DNA of 64,000 nt from contig NZ_CP009227.1 of assembly GCF_000775995.1 (NCBI RefSeq), positions 2,586,296 to 2,650,295 of the forward strand. Direction: 5' to 3'. Positions 51,482-60,122 of the stretch are shown in pieces. Source of the DNA: Treponema sp. OMZ 838. Its GTDB lineage: Bacteria; Spirochaetota; Spirochaetia; Treponematales; Treponemataceae. The translations under genes were made by a program, and so were the position numbers. Under the pieces are notes generated by a model, which had not been told where the DNA came from, ran no database searches, and worked only from the letters and a program-made list of their open reading frames with translations. How positions within the stretch are numbered: position 1 is the stretch's first letter; each line of letters starts with the position of its first letter.

Positions 51482-51717
51482 AAAAGCCTTGCAAATCGGC
51501 TGTCAGATTTTTAAGCAAGGATTAAAGATAAAGAAATTATTTTCGATTATCCGCGTCAATTTATTAATGTTGATAGTAAAGATATGAAGCTGAGATTTGA
51601 TCATTTTTATACTAATGAAGAAGGGAACTTCTTAAGTACCTTTTCTATTATGTGTTACAACAGAAGCTCCCCACGTATTTCTTACTTACAGCGACAGCTG
51701 TTCAAGATATTTCATAA
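51482..51717 (+). pseudogene. Two gene stubs at the island border
   Basis: 51482-51526 repeats the last codons of the HEAT gene at 29461-30318: 25 bp from GCAAATCGGCTGTCAG onward are identical to 30284-30308, both ending KSAVRFLSKD-stop. Overlapping it, 51514-51717 is an open frame without a start (EIIFDYPRQFINVDSKDMKL, FDHFYTNEEGNFLSTFSIM) that looks like the inside of a further lost gene and runs into the 3' end of the chemoreceptor gene. Confidence 0.6.
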
Positions 51718-53530
51718 TGTTTAATACGGCGTTCCGGTTCTTTGCACTGCTGTCGATAACCTCTCCGATGATCGTTTTTATTTGTTTTGTGCCGTCATTG
51801 ACGATATTCATCGTACTGTCGATATTTTGAGAAATTTCAACAAGCCTTGTCATTTCTTTACCAACTTCCGTATTACCTGAGCGTATTTGTAAAGAACTTT
51901 GCTTAACCTTTGCCGTTATGACATTGATTTCTTTGACAGCTTCGAGCACTTGTGCATTACCGTCATTTTGTTTCGTCACCGATTCCATAATAGTATTACT
52001 ACCGCTATTAACCGTCGAGAGTTGCCGCATAATTTCTGCAAACTGAATAGCAGTTTCTTCCGCAACCGAATTCAATGCTTCAATTTTTTCTTTCAGTGTT
52101 TTCAACACTGTCGTAATGGTCTTGCCTTGCGTGCTTGATTCTTCTGCAAGTTTCCTAATTTCATCAGCGACAACCGCGAACCCCTTGCCGATATCCCCTG
52201 CATGAGCTGCCTCGATTGCGGCATTCATTGCAAGCAAGTTGGTTTGACTTGCAATATGTTGAATGACATTGCTCGCTTCCAGCAAGCCTTCAGATTCTTC
52301 ACTGATGTTTTTTACAATGGTATGAGCATTCGATACTGCGGTATTACCGGCATCGGCAGCACTATTTAAAAGTTTAATCGAATCAACGGTATTTTCTATC
52401 GTGTGAGTAACCGATTGAATATCGGCAACCATCCGTTCAATAACGAAAACAGCTTGGCCGATAGAAGTCGATTGTGTTTCAATACTATTATCAAGGTCTT
52501 CGATATTCTCTATAGCTTGATGGATGTTTTCCTGCATTTCTAAAACACCACTCGACTGCTCTTTAATATGATCCCGCACAAAAGATACACTCTCGCCAAT
52601 CTTCTCAGCAGCCGTAGAAGTTATCTTCATATTGGAAGACAACGCCTCTGCCGTATGAGTTGAAACGGTAACACTTTCATTCAGTTCTGTTAAGAAGTTT
52701 TTATTAAATGTAAGTAATTTATTAAAGTCTAATAATAACAGAGCTATATCATCCCGTGTCCATGCACTAAGCATTTCTTGCCGATAATCTCCGTTTGCTA
52801 ATTTTCTAATAATTTGCTGTATCAACGCTATTCTTCTTTCAAATGAACGTATGATGGCCAATAAATTAAATACTGAAAAAACTAAACCATATATAAAAAG
52901 CGGTAAAACTGCTGTAATCAGCTTGGTATGGGTATCATGTTGCTGGTACCGTACAATCGGTGCAAGCACTAAAAGAACAACTGCAAAAATACAGGTAACG
53001 GACATAAACGCCACGCGCTTTAACATAGAAAGAGAGAGCGTACCTTCTTCGATTGGAACGAATGATGCCCATTTTTCAAAACTTCTAATCGTACTTGAAG
53101 CAAACAAACTTCCGATTAAAAAAATATTTCCAATCGTACTAAAGACTGCGGATAAGAAGATGCCGACATTTCCTATCAACCCCATTTCTATAGAAATAAA
53201 AAAAGGAATGGTAAAGGCTATTACAAGCGGGATAATCATAACAAGTCTTTCATATAGTACGATATACTTTTTTGCTTTGTCCGGATTCCGTTTCCAGTCT
53301 ATGATTGCAGGAATCATAATTTTGTAACGTATGATAGGATTGATCGCTGCCAACAGGATGCCGATAATAAAAGCTTTTGTTCTGACAACCTCGCTTAAAC
53401 TACCGGTACTCCCAACGAAAGGTGAGGTAACAAAATTCGCCGCTATCCATCCGAGATTTGTACATAAATCAAAAATAAGAATGCTTTTAGGAGGATTTTG
53501 ATATTCCTGCATTGCTGTTGTTTCTGCCAT
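51686..53530 (-). CDS. Methyl-accepting chemotaxis protein with multi-TM sensor region
   Basis: Chemoreceptor that signals through CheA/CheW. Start at the ATG 53530 (GGAG upstream); an ATG at 53593 has no ribosome site. 614 aa. The N-terminal ~260 residues contain about six TM helices with little periplasmic sequence, so sensing is probably within the membrane. Then a HAMP-like stretch and the long coiled-coil signalling domain with the hairpin tip [20 protein letters not shown], then [18 protein letters not shown]. No C-terminal CheR-tether pentapeptide. Ligand unknown. Confidence 0.9.
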   Translation of the reverse strand: MAETTAMQEYQNPPKSILIFDLCTNLGWIAANFVTSPFVGSTGSLSEVVRTKAFIIGILLAAINPIIRYKIMIPAIIDWKRNPDKAKKYIVLYERLVMIIPLVIAFTIPFFISIEMGLIGNVGIFLSAVFSTIGNIFLIGSLFASSTIRSFEKWASFVPIEEGTLSLSMLKRVAFMSVTCIFAVVLLVLAPIVRYQQHDTHTKLITAVLPLFIYGLVFSVFNLLAIIRSFERRIALIQQIIRKLANGDYRQEMLSAWTRDDIALLLLDFNKLLTFNKNFLTELNESVTVSTHTAEALSSNMKITSTAAEKIGESVSFVRDHIKEQSSGVLEMQENIHQAIENIEDLDNSIETQSTSIGQAVFVIERMVADIQSVTHTIENTVDSIKLLNSAADAGNTAVSNAHTIVKNISEESEGLLEASNVIQHIASQTNLLAMNAAIEAAHAGDIGKGFAVVADEIRKLAEESSTQGKTITTVLKTLKEKIEALNSVAEETAIQFAEIMRQLSTVNSGSNTIMESVTKQNDGNAQVLEAVKEINVITAKVKQSSLQIRSGNTEVGKEMTRLVEISQNIDSTMNIVNDGTKQIKTIIGEVIDSSAKNRNAVLNIMKYLEQLSL

Positions 53531-53683
53531 AATATTCTCCTTTCTGTGTATATGGTACAACTTTTTTATATGGTGGAAACGGGAATGTCCCAAAAGTTTC
53601 TGTCTTTCGGGACATCCTCAACAAACTTAAAATTAAATTTTTATTTATCAATGACTTAATTTTAAGTATTGCAGCTAAAGATA

Positions 53684-55762
53684 TTACTCGTCTTGTTCTT
53701 CGATAAATGCCTTGGCAGCGGCAACTACTTCATCGGCAATTTTACCGGATATCGGATCGTAATGATCAAACGACATTTCGAAAGAGCCGGTACCGCTGGT
53801 CATTGAGCGCAGATCGATAGCGTAGCGGAGCAATTCTTTGTGCGGTACCTGCGCGCGAATTTCTTCAATACCGTTTGCAAGTTGAGACTGTCCGAGAATG
53901 CGACCGCGGCGTGAAGAAAGATCGCTCATAATATCGCCGAGGTAGGCCGTTTCCACATAGACCGTTAAATTCATAATCGGTTCCAGAAGGATAGGACCTG
54001 CATTACGCATTGCATTTTTGAATGCGTTTCGGGCGGCGATCTTAAAGGCCATTTCGGAAGAGTCTACCGGATGCTCTTTACCGTCCAACACCGTCGTACC
54101 GACATCGACAACGGGATAGCCCGCCATGACACCGTTCTCCATTGCTTCTTTTACGCCCTTTTCAACACCGGGAATGTAGCCCTTGGAAATCGCACCGCCG
54201 AATACCGCATTGGTAAAGCTGTATTTTGCGCCGCGCTCCAGCGGTTCAATCGCCAGTACGACTCGTCCGAACTGTCCGTGTCCGCCCGACTGTTTTTTAT
54301 GCGTATACTCTGCTTGCGCTTTTTGCCGAATGGTTTCGCGGTAGGCTATGCGGGGAATAGAAGTTTGCACTTCAATCTTTGTCTGCTTTTTAATGCGGTC
54401 AAGCACGATAGAGGTATGCAAGTCTCCCATGCCGGAGAATACATTCTGCTTTGTTTCGGGGTTGTAGACAAAAGAAAGCGTCATGTCCTCCTCGCAGGCG
54501 CGGAGCAGCTGCTCGCCGAGTTTGTCGTCGTTTTTCTTATCGAGGGCGGCAACTGCAAGCGAATAGATAGGATCGGGATTGCGCAGTTTTACAAACGGCG
54601 GGCAATCTTGAGAGGCGGCAAGTGTATCGTTGGTTTTTGCTGCCGCAAGTTTAACCGCGACGCCGACATCTCCGGCTACAAGTTCTTTTACTTCGGTCAG
54701 TTTCTTTCCCGCAGCGCGGTATAACTTACCGACGCGTTCTTTCTTTTGTTCATTGATGTTATATACTTCTGCATCCGATACGAGCGTACCGGTAATAACT
54801 TTGATGTACGAAAGCCGCCCGGAAAACTGATCATTTGCGGTTTTAACGATAAAGCCGGAGAATGCAGGCTCCTGATCGATTTTGATTGTACACTCTTCTT
54901 CACCCTTTACCGCACGTTCCAAACAGCCTACAGGAGAAGGCAAAATCTCGGTGATAAAGCGTAAAAGAGCCGTTAACCCGAGTCCTGTTTGCGCGGCTCC
55001 GGCAAAGATCGGCACAATTCTATTGTTCTTCATCGCGAGCGTGAGCCCCTTGGCAATTTCATCGCTGCTGAGTTCGCCTTCGTCGATAAATTTTACCAAT
55101 AAATCTTCGTCGCCTTCCGCTGCAGCCCCTGCGAGTACCTCGCGCATTTCTTCATATTGTTTTTTTGCCGAATCGGGAATAGGTATTTCCTTTTCTTTAC
55201 CGTTTGAATCTGTTTGATATGCCGTACCGTGGAGTACGTCAACAATACCGGTAAACTCGGCGCCTTTTCCTATCGGGAAGGTAACCGCAAAGACATCCGC
55301 CTTGAACTGTGTTTTTACATCCTGCATTGCGTGATTAAAGTCAGCACGGTCTTCATCCATCTTATTAACAAAAACCAAACGGGGTTTATTCCGGCGGTCA
55401 AGGTCTCTCCAATATTTAATGGTTTCAATCTGTACTCCCGATTTTGCATCGAGTACCATCAATCCCGTTTCCGCCGACCGGAAAGCCGCGATAACTTCGC
55501 CCATAAAGTCCGAAGAGCCGGGAGTATCCCAGAAATTGATTACCGTATCGTTCCAATTTGTTGACACTAATGCCGAATATATCGAAATTTTCCGCTCTAT
55601 TTCTTCGGGTGTATAGTCGCTGACCGTTTTACCGCCTGCAACCGATTCTGCCCGTGCAATTGTACCCGTTACTGCCGCAAGATTTTCAATAAGTGTTGTT
55701 TTGCCGGACTGTCCGTGCCCTGCAATCGCAATCGTTCTTATGTTCTCTGTTCCAATTCCCAT
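53684..55762 (-). CDS. Elongation factor G-like GTPase (EF-G paralogue)
   Basis: A 692-aa translational GTPase of the EF-G superfamily. G1 reads GHGQSGKTTL (EF-G has GHxDxGKTT, so Asp is Gln), G3 is DTPGSSDF, and G4 is NKMD. Domains II-V follow (GQFGRVVLAIEP in domain IV, SSRRGRI and LRSMTSGTGSFEMSF in V). Start set at ATG 55762 because the upstream in-frame ATG (55777) contains the AGGAG. Many spirochaetes carry two EF-G proteins with divided or ribosome-rescue roles. This one resembles the secondary type, but the true fusA is not in the window. Confidence 0.9.
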   Translation of the reverse strand: MGIGTENIRTIAIAGHGQSGKTTLIENLAAVTGTIARAESVAGGKTVSDYTPEEIERKISIYSALVSTNWNDTVINFWDTPGSSDFMGEVIAAFRSAETGLMVLDAKSGVQIETIKYWRDLDRRNKPRLVFVNKMDEDRADFNHAMQDVKTQFKADVFAVTFPIGKGAEFTGIVDVLHGTAYQTDSNGKEKEIPIPDSAKKQYEEMREVLAGAAAEGDEDLLVKFIDEGELSSDEIAKGLTLAMKNNRIVPIFAGAAQTGLGLTALLRFITEILPSPVGCLERAVKGEEECTIKIDQEPAFSGFIVKTANDQFSGRLSYIKVITGTLVSDAEVYNINEQKKERVGKLYRAAGKKLTEVKELVAGDVGVAVKLAAAKTNDTLAASQDCPPFVKLRNPDPIYSLAVAALDKKNDDKLGEQLLRACEEDMTLSFVYNPETKQNVFSGMGDLHTSIVLDRIKKQTKIEVQTSIPRIAYRETIRQKAQAEYTHKKQSGGHGQFGRVVLAIEPLERGAKYSFTNAVFGGAISKGYIPGVEKGVKEAMENGVMAGYPVVDVGTTVLDGKEHPVDSSEMAFKIAARNAFKNAMRNAGPILLEPIMNLTVYVETAYLGDIMSDLSSRRGRILGQSQLANGIEEIRAQVPHKELLRYAIDLRSMTSGTGSFEMSFDHYDPISGKIADEVVAAAKAFIEEQDE

Positions 55763-55860
55763 CACGAAGCTCCTCATACGATGTTAAAATTATCTATACT
55801 ATATATTGTAAGGGCTAGTGATAGGAGTTGTCAAGGAAATAATCGAGAACTTCAAAGTTA

Positions 55861-56079
55861 AACGCATCAGGCCGTTTTTTTAACATCCCTGCGGAAAAAT
55901 TGAAACTATTCGACCAGAACTGTCAAGGATGGCAGTAGTTCCATACAGCAGCGATGTTTTGTGCGTGCACAAAACTCGCCTTCAACTGTTGTACACGGAT
56001 GTACAACAGTTGAAGATGGTTCAAATGGTCTCATCGTTTCAATTTTTCCGCAGTTTTTATCTACTCTGCCTGATGCGTT
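55861..56079 (+). repeat. Large inverted repeat with two inner hairpins
   Basis: Outer arms: AACGCATCAGGC (55861-55872) with GCCTGATGCGTT (56068-56079), and CTGCGGAAAAATTGAAAC (55889-55906) with GTTTCAATTTTTCCGCAG (56036-56053). Between them are GTTTTGTGC-GT-GCACAAAAC (55956-55975) and the perfect 15-bp stem CTTCAACTGTTGTAC/GTACAACAGTTGAAG (55980-55994, 56001-56015). Both arms translate with a shared NASGR, so they may be two diverged inverted copies of a repeat. No gene is visible here. Confidence 0.7.
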
Positions 56080-56100
56080 TACCCATCTGCCAAAAAAAGA

Positions 56101-56280
56101 TGTACGAAATTTTATTTCCTTAAAATGCAACAATTGAACAAAATATGAATTTTGGAAACTGTTGCATTCGTGCGCGAAAAGCGCACACATCAATGCGCAA
56201 GTTTTCGAAAGAAAACTTGACGGTTAAGGTGAGCGGCATCATTGTAGACGCTCACCTTATACCTATGAAATTTCGTACAG
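56101..56280 (+). repeat. Four-hairpin element, copy 2, with terminal inverted repeats
   Basis: Bounded by TGTACGAAATTT (56101-56112) and AAATTTCGTACA (56268-56279). Inside: (1) TGCAACAATT/AACTGTTGCA (56126-56135, 56157-56166) enclosing CAAAAT/ATTTTG; (2) GTGCGC-GAAAA-GCGCAC (56170-56186); (3) CAAGTTTTC-GAAA-GAAAACTTG (56198-56219); (4) AAGGTGAGCG/CGCTCACCTT (56226-56235, 56249-56258), 13-nt loop. Same order and spacing as 49905-50045. It lies between the EF-G-like gene and rlmE. Confidence 0.78.
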
Positions 56281-56330
56281 GAGGAAGACAACCGCTTAAA
56301 ATACTTGTACTGCGGTTGTCCTACGAGAGC

Positions 56331-56933
56331 TTACACACGGCTTTTAAAGTCTAGGCCGAGTAGGTAGGTTTCGAAGCTGCTGCGGCGGCATGCTTCGGGC
56401 TTAAAGGCGCGGGCGGTTTTAAATAGCTTTCGCATCTGCTGTAGGTACTGCTGTTCGCTGCCGCCTTGAAAGATTTTAACGACAAAGCTGCCGTGAGCTT
56501 CAAGTTGTGTTTCGGCATAGTAAAGCGCCATATCGACAAGGGCGGCGGAGCGAGCGGTATCGACGGTTTTATTGCCAGTGGTGGCGGGCGCCGCGTCGCA
56601 GATAACGGAACGGTAGGGGCCGCAGTTTTTTACCGCAGCCGCCATAGCAGCCGCGGTCAGATCTCCTTGGAAAAACGAAAGCCGCGGATCCCGTATCGAT
56701 TCCGAAAGGGGCTGCAAATCCACTGCACAGACGCGCCCTTCCGGAGAAAGAAACCTGAGCAAAAATGTTGTCCAGCTCCCCGGAGCGGCGCCAAGGTCAA
56801 GCACGCTGTCATTTTTCCCGAATAGATTAAATTTTTTTTGCATTTCTTCTAATTTATAGACCGACCGCGCAGGATAACCTTCCGCAAAAGCCTTCCGCGA
56901 CCAATAGTCCGGTTCCCGATACTGATTTCCCAT
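56331..56933 (-). CDS. rlmE: 23S rRNA (uridine-2'-O)-methyltransferase RlmE (FtsJ/RrmJ)
   Basis: SAM-dependent methylation of the 23S A-loop uridine, a late step in large-subunit assembly. The SAM site is VLDLGAAPGSWTTFLLRF near residue 45, with acidic VCAVDLQPL. The K-D-K-E catalytic set is visible: Lys in RSVYKLEEM, Asp in ICDAAPATTGN, Lys in SFVVKIFQGG and Glu in RRSSFETYLLG. Length 200 aa is standard. It is divergent from the polyprenyl synthase gene across a 64-bp gap. Downstream lies the hairpin-rich intergenic region. Confidence 0.93.
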   Translation of the reverse strand: MGNQYREPDYWSRKAFAEGYPARSVYKLEEMQKKFNLFGKNDSVLDLGAAPGSWTTFLLRFLSPEGRVCAVDLQPLSESIRDPRLSFFQGDLTAAAMAAAVKNCGPYRSVICDAAPATTGNKTVDTARSAALVDMALYYAETQLEAHGSFVVKIFQGGSEQQYLQQMRKLFKTARAFKPEACRRSSFETYLLGLDFKSRV

Positions 56934-56985
56934 CTGTTCCTTTTTTTACCCCAAAAGAGTAGTTCTCTATCAATAAAATATAAGA

Positions 56986-56991
56986 TATAAT
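56986..56991 (+). promoter_or_regulatory. TATAAT box immediately before the polyprenyl synthase start
   Basis: TATAAT ends 6 bp before the ATG at 56998, so transcription would start at or near the A of ATG. No ribosome site is present. The -35 region (TTCTCT, 56963-56968) is poor. This suggests a leaderless mRNA. Confidence 0.4.
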
Positions 56992-56997
56992 AGTAGT

Positions 56998-57957
56998 ATG
57001 AATGATGAATTTAAGCAACGGCTTGAAAAGATTGAAGGCGCACTGCGCACTGCATTTTTACCCGATGTACCGGAGACCGCTGCAGAACAAAGTCCTATAG
57101 CACTTTTATCCGCTCCGTGCGCCTCGTTGGTGTCCGGCGGCGGAAAACGTTGGAGACCGCTGCTTGCGGTTCTTGCCTATCAGCTTGCAGGGGGCAGCGG
57201 TGATGACATTTACACACTTACGCCGCTCATAGAAGGAATCCACACAGCAAGTCTTATCCATGATGATATAGAAGACAATTCCGAACTGCGCCGCGGACAA
57301 CCTGCCGCACACGTGGCCTACGGACTCGATTCGGCGCTCAATTCAGGCAGCTGGCTTTACTTTCGGGCATTGCAATCGCTCGAAGACTATCAGGCTCCTG
57401 CCGGCATAAAGCTCGATTTATATGCCGCGGCGCTTACGCATATCCGTTCCTTGCATGAGGGGCAGGCACTCGATATCCACTGGCATCGGACTGCCGGCTT
57501 TTTTCCCTCACGGCAGGATTATGAGCTGATGATCAGTTTAAAGACCGGGGCGCTCGCTGCGCTTGCAGCCTATACCGGTATGCGTGCTGCGGGAAAAGAA
57601 CATGAAGAAAGCAATGTTTTTGCATCGCTTTTTGCAGGAGCCGGAATCGGTTTCCAGATACTCGATGATGTAAAAAATATCAGCACGGGAAATGCCGGAA
57701 AAAAACGCGGCGACGATATTGTGGAAGGGAAAAAGAGTTTACCTGTAATCCTGCATATCGAAAAACATCCGGAAGATGCTGCGGCGCTTACCGCTTATTT
57801 TGAACAAGCGCGGCAAGAGGGCATTGATTCCCCTGCGGTAGAAAAAGCGATAGCATTGCTGGGCTCAAGCGGTTCGATTACCGAAGCAGAAAAGCAAGGA
57901 AAAAAAAGATCGATTCCGTACTGGATCAGCTTGATGCACGGTACGGTAGCACGGTAA
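56998..57957 (+). CDS. Polyprenyl (geranylgeranyl-type) diphosphate synthase
   Basis: Chain-elongating prenyltransferase that adds IPP to allylic diphosphates. GGGKRWRP binds IPP, the first Asp-rich motif is SLIHDDIED followed by RRGQPAAH, GQALDI is the Lys/Gln region, and the second Asp-rich motif is FQILDDVKN (usually DDxxD; the last Asp is Asn). A small residue (Ala) five positions before the first Asp motif fits products of C20 or longer. Length 319 aa. It probably supplies GGPP for the crt genes at 5-9 kb and prenyl chains for quinones or carriers. The C-terminus (KKRSIPYWISLMHGTVAR) is short. No ribosome site is visible. Confidence 0.85.
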   Translation: MNDEFKQRLEKIEGALRTAFLPDVPETAAEQSPIALLSAPCASLVSGGGKRWRPLLAVLAYQLAGGSGDDIYTLTPLIEGIHTASLIHDDIEDNSELRRGQPAAHVAYGLDSALNSGSWLYFRALQSLEDYQAPAGIKLDLYAAALTHIRSLHEGQALDIHWHRTAGFFPSRQDYELMISLKTGALAALAAYTGMRAAGKEHEESNVFASLFAGAGIGFQILDDVKNISTGNAGKKRGDDIVEGKKSLPVILHIEKHPEDAAALTAYFEQARQEGIDSPAVEKAIALLGSSGSITEAEKQGKKRSIPYWISLMHGTVAR

Positions 57958-58032
57958 AAAAGATATTCGAATCGCTCTTTAACCTTATGCAGGGGCGGAG
58001 AACCTTTTAAAAATCGACAACTGCTTGAAGAC

Positions 58033-58097
58033 TATAGGGCACCTCTATTCCGAAGGATGCGAAGCAAAGATAACCGAGGTTTTAGAGGTGTCCTATA
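58033..58097. repeat. 15-bp inverted repeat at the end of lolE
   Basis: TATAGGGCACCTCTA (58033-58047) and TAGAGGTGTCCTATA (58083-58097) pair over 15 bp with one G-T. It overlaps the lolE stop, in the gap between convergent genes. No T-run follows, so it is not a classic terminator, though it could slow RNA polymerase or protect the lolE mRNA end. Related TTTTAGRGGT(T/G)xCC pieces occur near 9105 (reverse) and 63150. Confidence 0.5.
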
Positions 58098-59445
58098 CTT
58101 TCCGCATACTGTCCAAGGGTTTTTCTTTACCTGCATATACGGCAGGCAGCAGGCAGACAATCACCGACAGAATGAGCGTTCCGGCAGCAATTATATACAG
58201 TTCAGCCGCATTTAAGGAAATGGGAATATATTCCAAATAGTATTCGGGCGCTAAGAGACGGATAGTTTCGGGGCTGCCCGTTTTTCCCAGCATATAATAG
58301 AGTGCGCTCTGTCCCGCATTGATTACATGTTCAAAAGCAACAAACAATTCGTTGATGTGTAAGGCCGCAAGGATACCGCCGGTTAAGCCGATACAGAGCC
58401 CTGCCGCTCCCGTAAAGAGACCTGCAATTAAAAACGACAGGGTAATAAAAAACGGATGCGCGCCGGTCGCTTTAAGAATTGCAATTTCCTTCCGCCGCTC
58501 CATGATGAGCATCACCATTGCCGACGAAACATTGACCGAGGCAGCAAGAAGAATCAAAAACATGATGAACATCAAAAGATTCTTTGAAGTCTGAAATGAA
58601 TAAAATTGAGAGCGGTTTAGATCCTGCCACGTATATACCGAAAATCCCGCCGGCAACAGTTGCTGAATGGTATCTTTTGCGTCCATAAGCAAAGTATCAT
58701 TAAAAGGATCTGCAATGCTGACCGTAAGAGCGCTCAACGAGGACTGAGGCGACAACACTGCATCGGCAGATGCCAATGGGATAAAAATCCATAATGCATC
58801 CAATTCCTGATAACCGGAGGAAAGAATACCGCCAACCTTAAAACGGGTGAGCTTCGGTTTTGTCTGATTACCTGAATACTGCGGAAGTAGCGTGAGCAGC
58901 GAGCAACTGTCCCCGACTTTAAGACCGGTTTGCTCCGCAATCTTTTTGCCGAGCAAGATAGAACGGGTACCGTCGAACTCAAGACTGCCGTCTACCACCG
59001 TTAACAGGTTCCGTGCAGCGGGATTTTCAGTAAAATAGCCCGCATCTATCGCCCGTATTGTGCCTCCGCTACGGCCGGTCTTGCCGATAAGTAAACCGGT
59101 ACCTTCCTGCTGCCGCCGAGAACCGGTGAGCACCGGATGTGCGTTCATGCGGATTGAATCAAAAACCTCTTGAGCGCTCTGCTTCCGGTCATCGGCGGTT
59201 TGTGCGCTGCGGGGTGCAGGACGCAGATCGAGTACCTGCAAATGCCCGCTGCCGAGTTCAATCATGCGGGAGGTAATACCCTTGATCATCCCGTCTGACA
59301 CCACAAGCACGATAACCAAGGGGATAATACTGATACCGATTCCCCAGACAGCGCCGATTAAACTCTTCCGCGCGTTTGAAACTGCCTTTCCCGCATTCAG
59401 CCCCAGATACCGCAGCGCCAGCTTCCATGCCAATAAAAAGTTCAT
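58093..59445 (-). CDS. lolE: Lipoprotein-releasing ABC permease, LolE/LolC type
   Basis: Inner-membrane subunit of the Lol exporter that extracts outer-membrane-bound lipoproteins. 450 aa: one TM near residues 27-50 (AVWGIGISIIPLVIVLVVSD), a periplasmic MacB-like domain of ~220 aa (SGHLQVLDLR, IRAIDAGYF, GKKIAEQTGLKVGD), then three C-terminal TM helices with the FtsX motif (ERRKEIAILKATGAHPFF). The start overlaps the lolD stop by 4 bp (ATGA). It completes the ftsY-lolC-lolD-lolE operon. LolC and LolE cannot be separated firmly by sequence alone, so names follow gene order. Confidence 0.88.
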   Translation of the reverse strand: MNFLLAWKLALRYLGLNAGKAVSNARKSLIGAVWGIGISIIPLVIVLVVSDGMIKGITSRMIELGSGHLQVLDLRPAPRSAQTADDRKQSAQEVFDSIRMNAHPVLTGSRRQQEGTGLLIGKTGRSGGTIRAIDAGYFTENPAARNLLTVVDGSLEFDGTRSILLGKKIAEQTGLKVGDSCSLLTLLPQYSGNQTKPKLTRFKVGGILSSGYQELDALWIFIPLASADAVLSPQSSLSALTVSIADPFNDTLLMDAKDTIQQLLPAGFSVYTWQDLNRSQFYSFQTSKNLLMFIMFLILLAASVNVSSAMVMLIMERRKEIAILKATGAHPFFITLSFLIAGLFTGAAGLCIGLTGGILAALHINELFVAFEHVINAGQSALYYMLGKTGSPETIRLLAPEYYLEYIPISLNAAELYIIAAGTLILSVIVCLLPAVYAGKEKPLDSMRKV

Positions 59446-60122
59446 AAGAGCTGCAGCTTCCCTTGCTCAAGCCGGTAGCACAGGTCAGTGTCGACGGCAA
59501 TCCCTTGATCATGCGTTACGATGATAAGCGTTTTACGGTGCTTATCCGCTATTGAAAAGAGCAGTTCCTGTACCCCGCGCGCATTTGCAGGATCGAGATT
59601 GCCGGTCGGCTCATCGGCTAAAATGAGCGAAGGGTCATTGATAAGCGCACGGGCAACGGCTGCCCGCTGCCGCTCTCCCCCCGACAGCTGAGCGGGAAAG
59701 TGATTGAGCCGCATTTCCAACTTGACATCCTGCAAAAGGGCAGCCGCCTTCTCTTTTACCTCTTTTTTCGGCATACCTGCGATAAGTGCGGGCAGCATCA
59801 CATTTTCGATGGCGGTAAAATCTTTGAGCAAGTAATGAAACTGAAAGATAAAGCCGAGGTAAAAGCGGCGGTAGTCCGTCAATCCGCTTTCATTGAGCCG
59901 GTGCAGTTCATATCCGCCCGCAATAATCTCTCCCGAATCAGCCTGTTCCAAGCCGCCGACAATATTCAAAAAAGTGCTTTTTCCGCAACCGGACTCCCCT
60001 ACTACGGCGATTTTTGCCGGTTGTTCGATTATCAGGTCTAAGTTATGTAAAATACGGATTGAGTCAGCCTCAGACTGAAAAGTTTTTGAAACGTTTGTCA
60101 GCGCTAAAATCGGTTTATTCAT
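59442..60122 (-). CDS. lolD: Lipoprotein-releasing ABC ATPase LolD
   Basis: Cytoplasmic ATPase that drives lipoprotein release with LolC and LolE. Walker A is VVGESGCGKSTFLN near 40, Q-loop FIFQFHYLLKDF, signature QLSGGERQRAAVARAL, Walker B SLILADEPTGNLD and H-loop VTHD. 226 aa, as usual. Starts inside the lolC 3' end (8-bp overlap) and its stop overlaps the lolE start, so all three subunits are coupled. The MacB/LolD subfamily is supported by flanking FtsX-type permeases. Confidence 0.93.
   Translation of the reverse strand: MNKPILALTNVSKTFQSEADSIRILHNLDLIIEQPAKIAVVGESGCGKSTFLNIVGGLEQADSGEIIAGGYELHRLNESGLTDYRRFYLGFIFQFHYLLKDFTAIENVMLPALIAGMPKKEVKEKAAALLQDVKLEMRLNHFPAQLSGGERQRAAVARALINDPSLILADEPTGNLDPANARGVQELLFSIADKHRKTLIIVTHDQGIAVDTDLCYRLEQGKLQLL

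Noticed and set aside
22100-51700. A CRISPR array in the AT-rich island
   Set aside because: No short direct repeats at regular 60-75-bp spacing and no Cas proteins were found; the repeats are hairpins or gene tails.
55906-56193. A 95-codon minus-strand protein in the gap before rlmE
   Set aside because: It runs through several perfect hairpins and one arm of the inverted repeat and has no ribosome site, so it is probably repeat-derived and not a gene.
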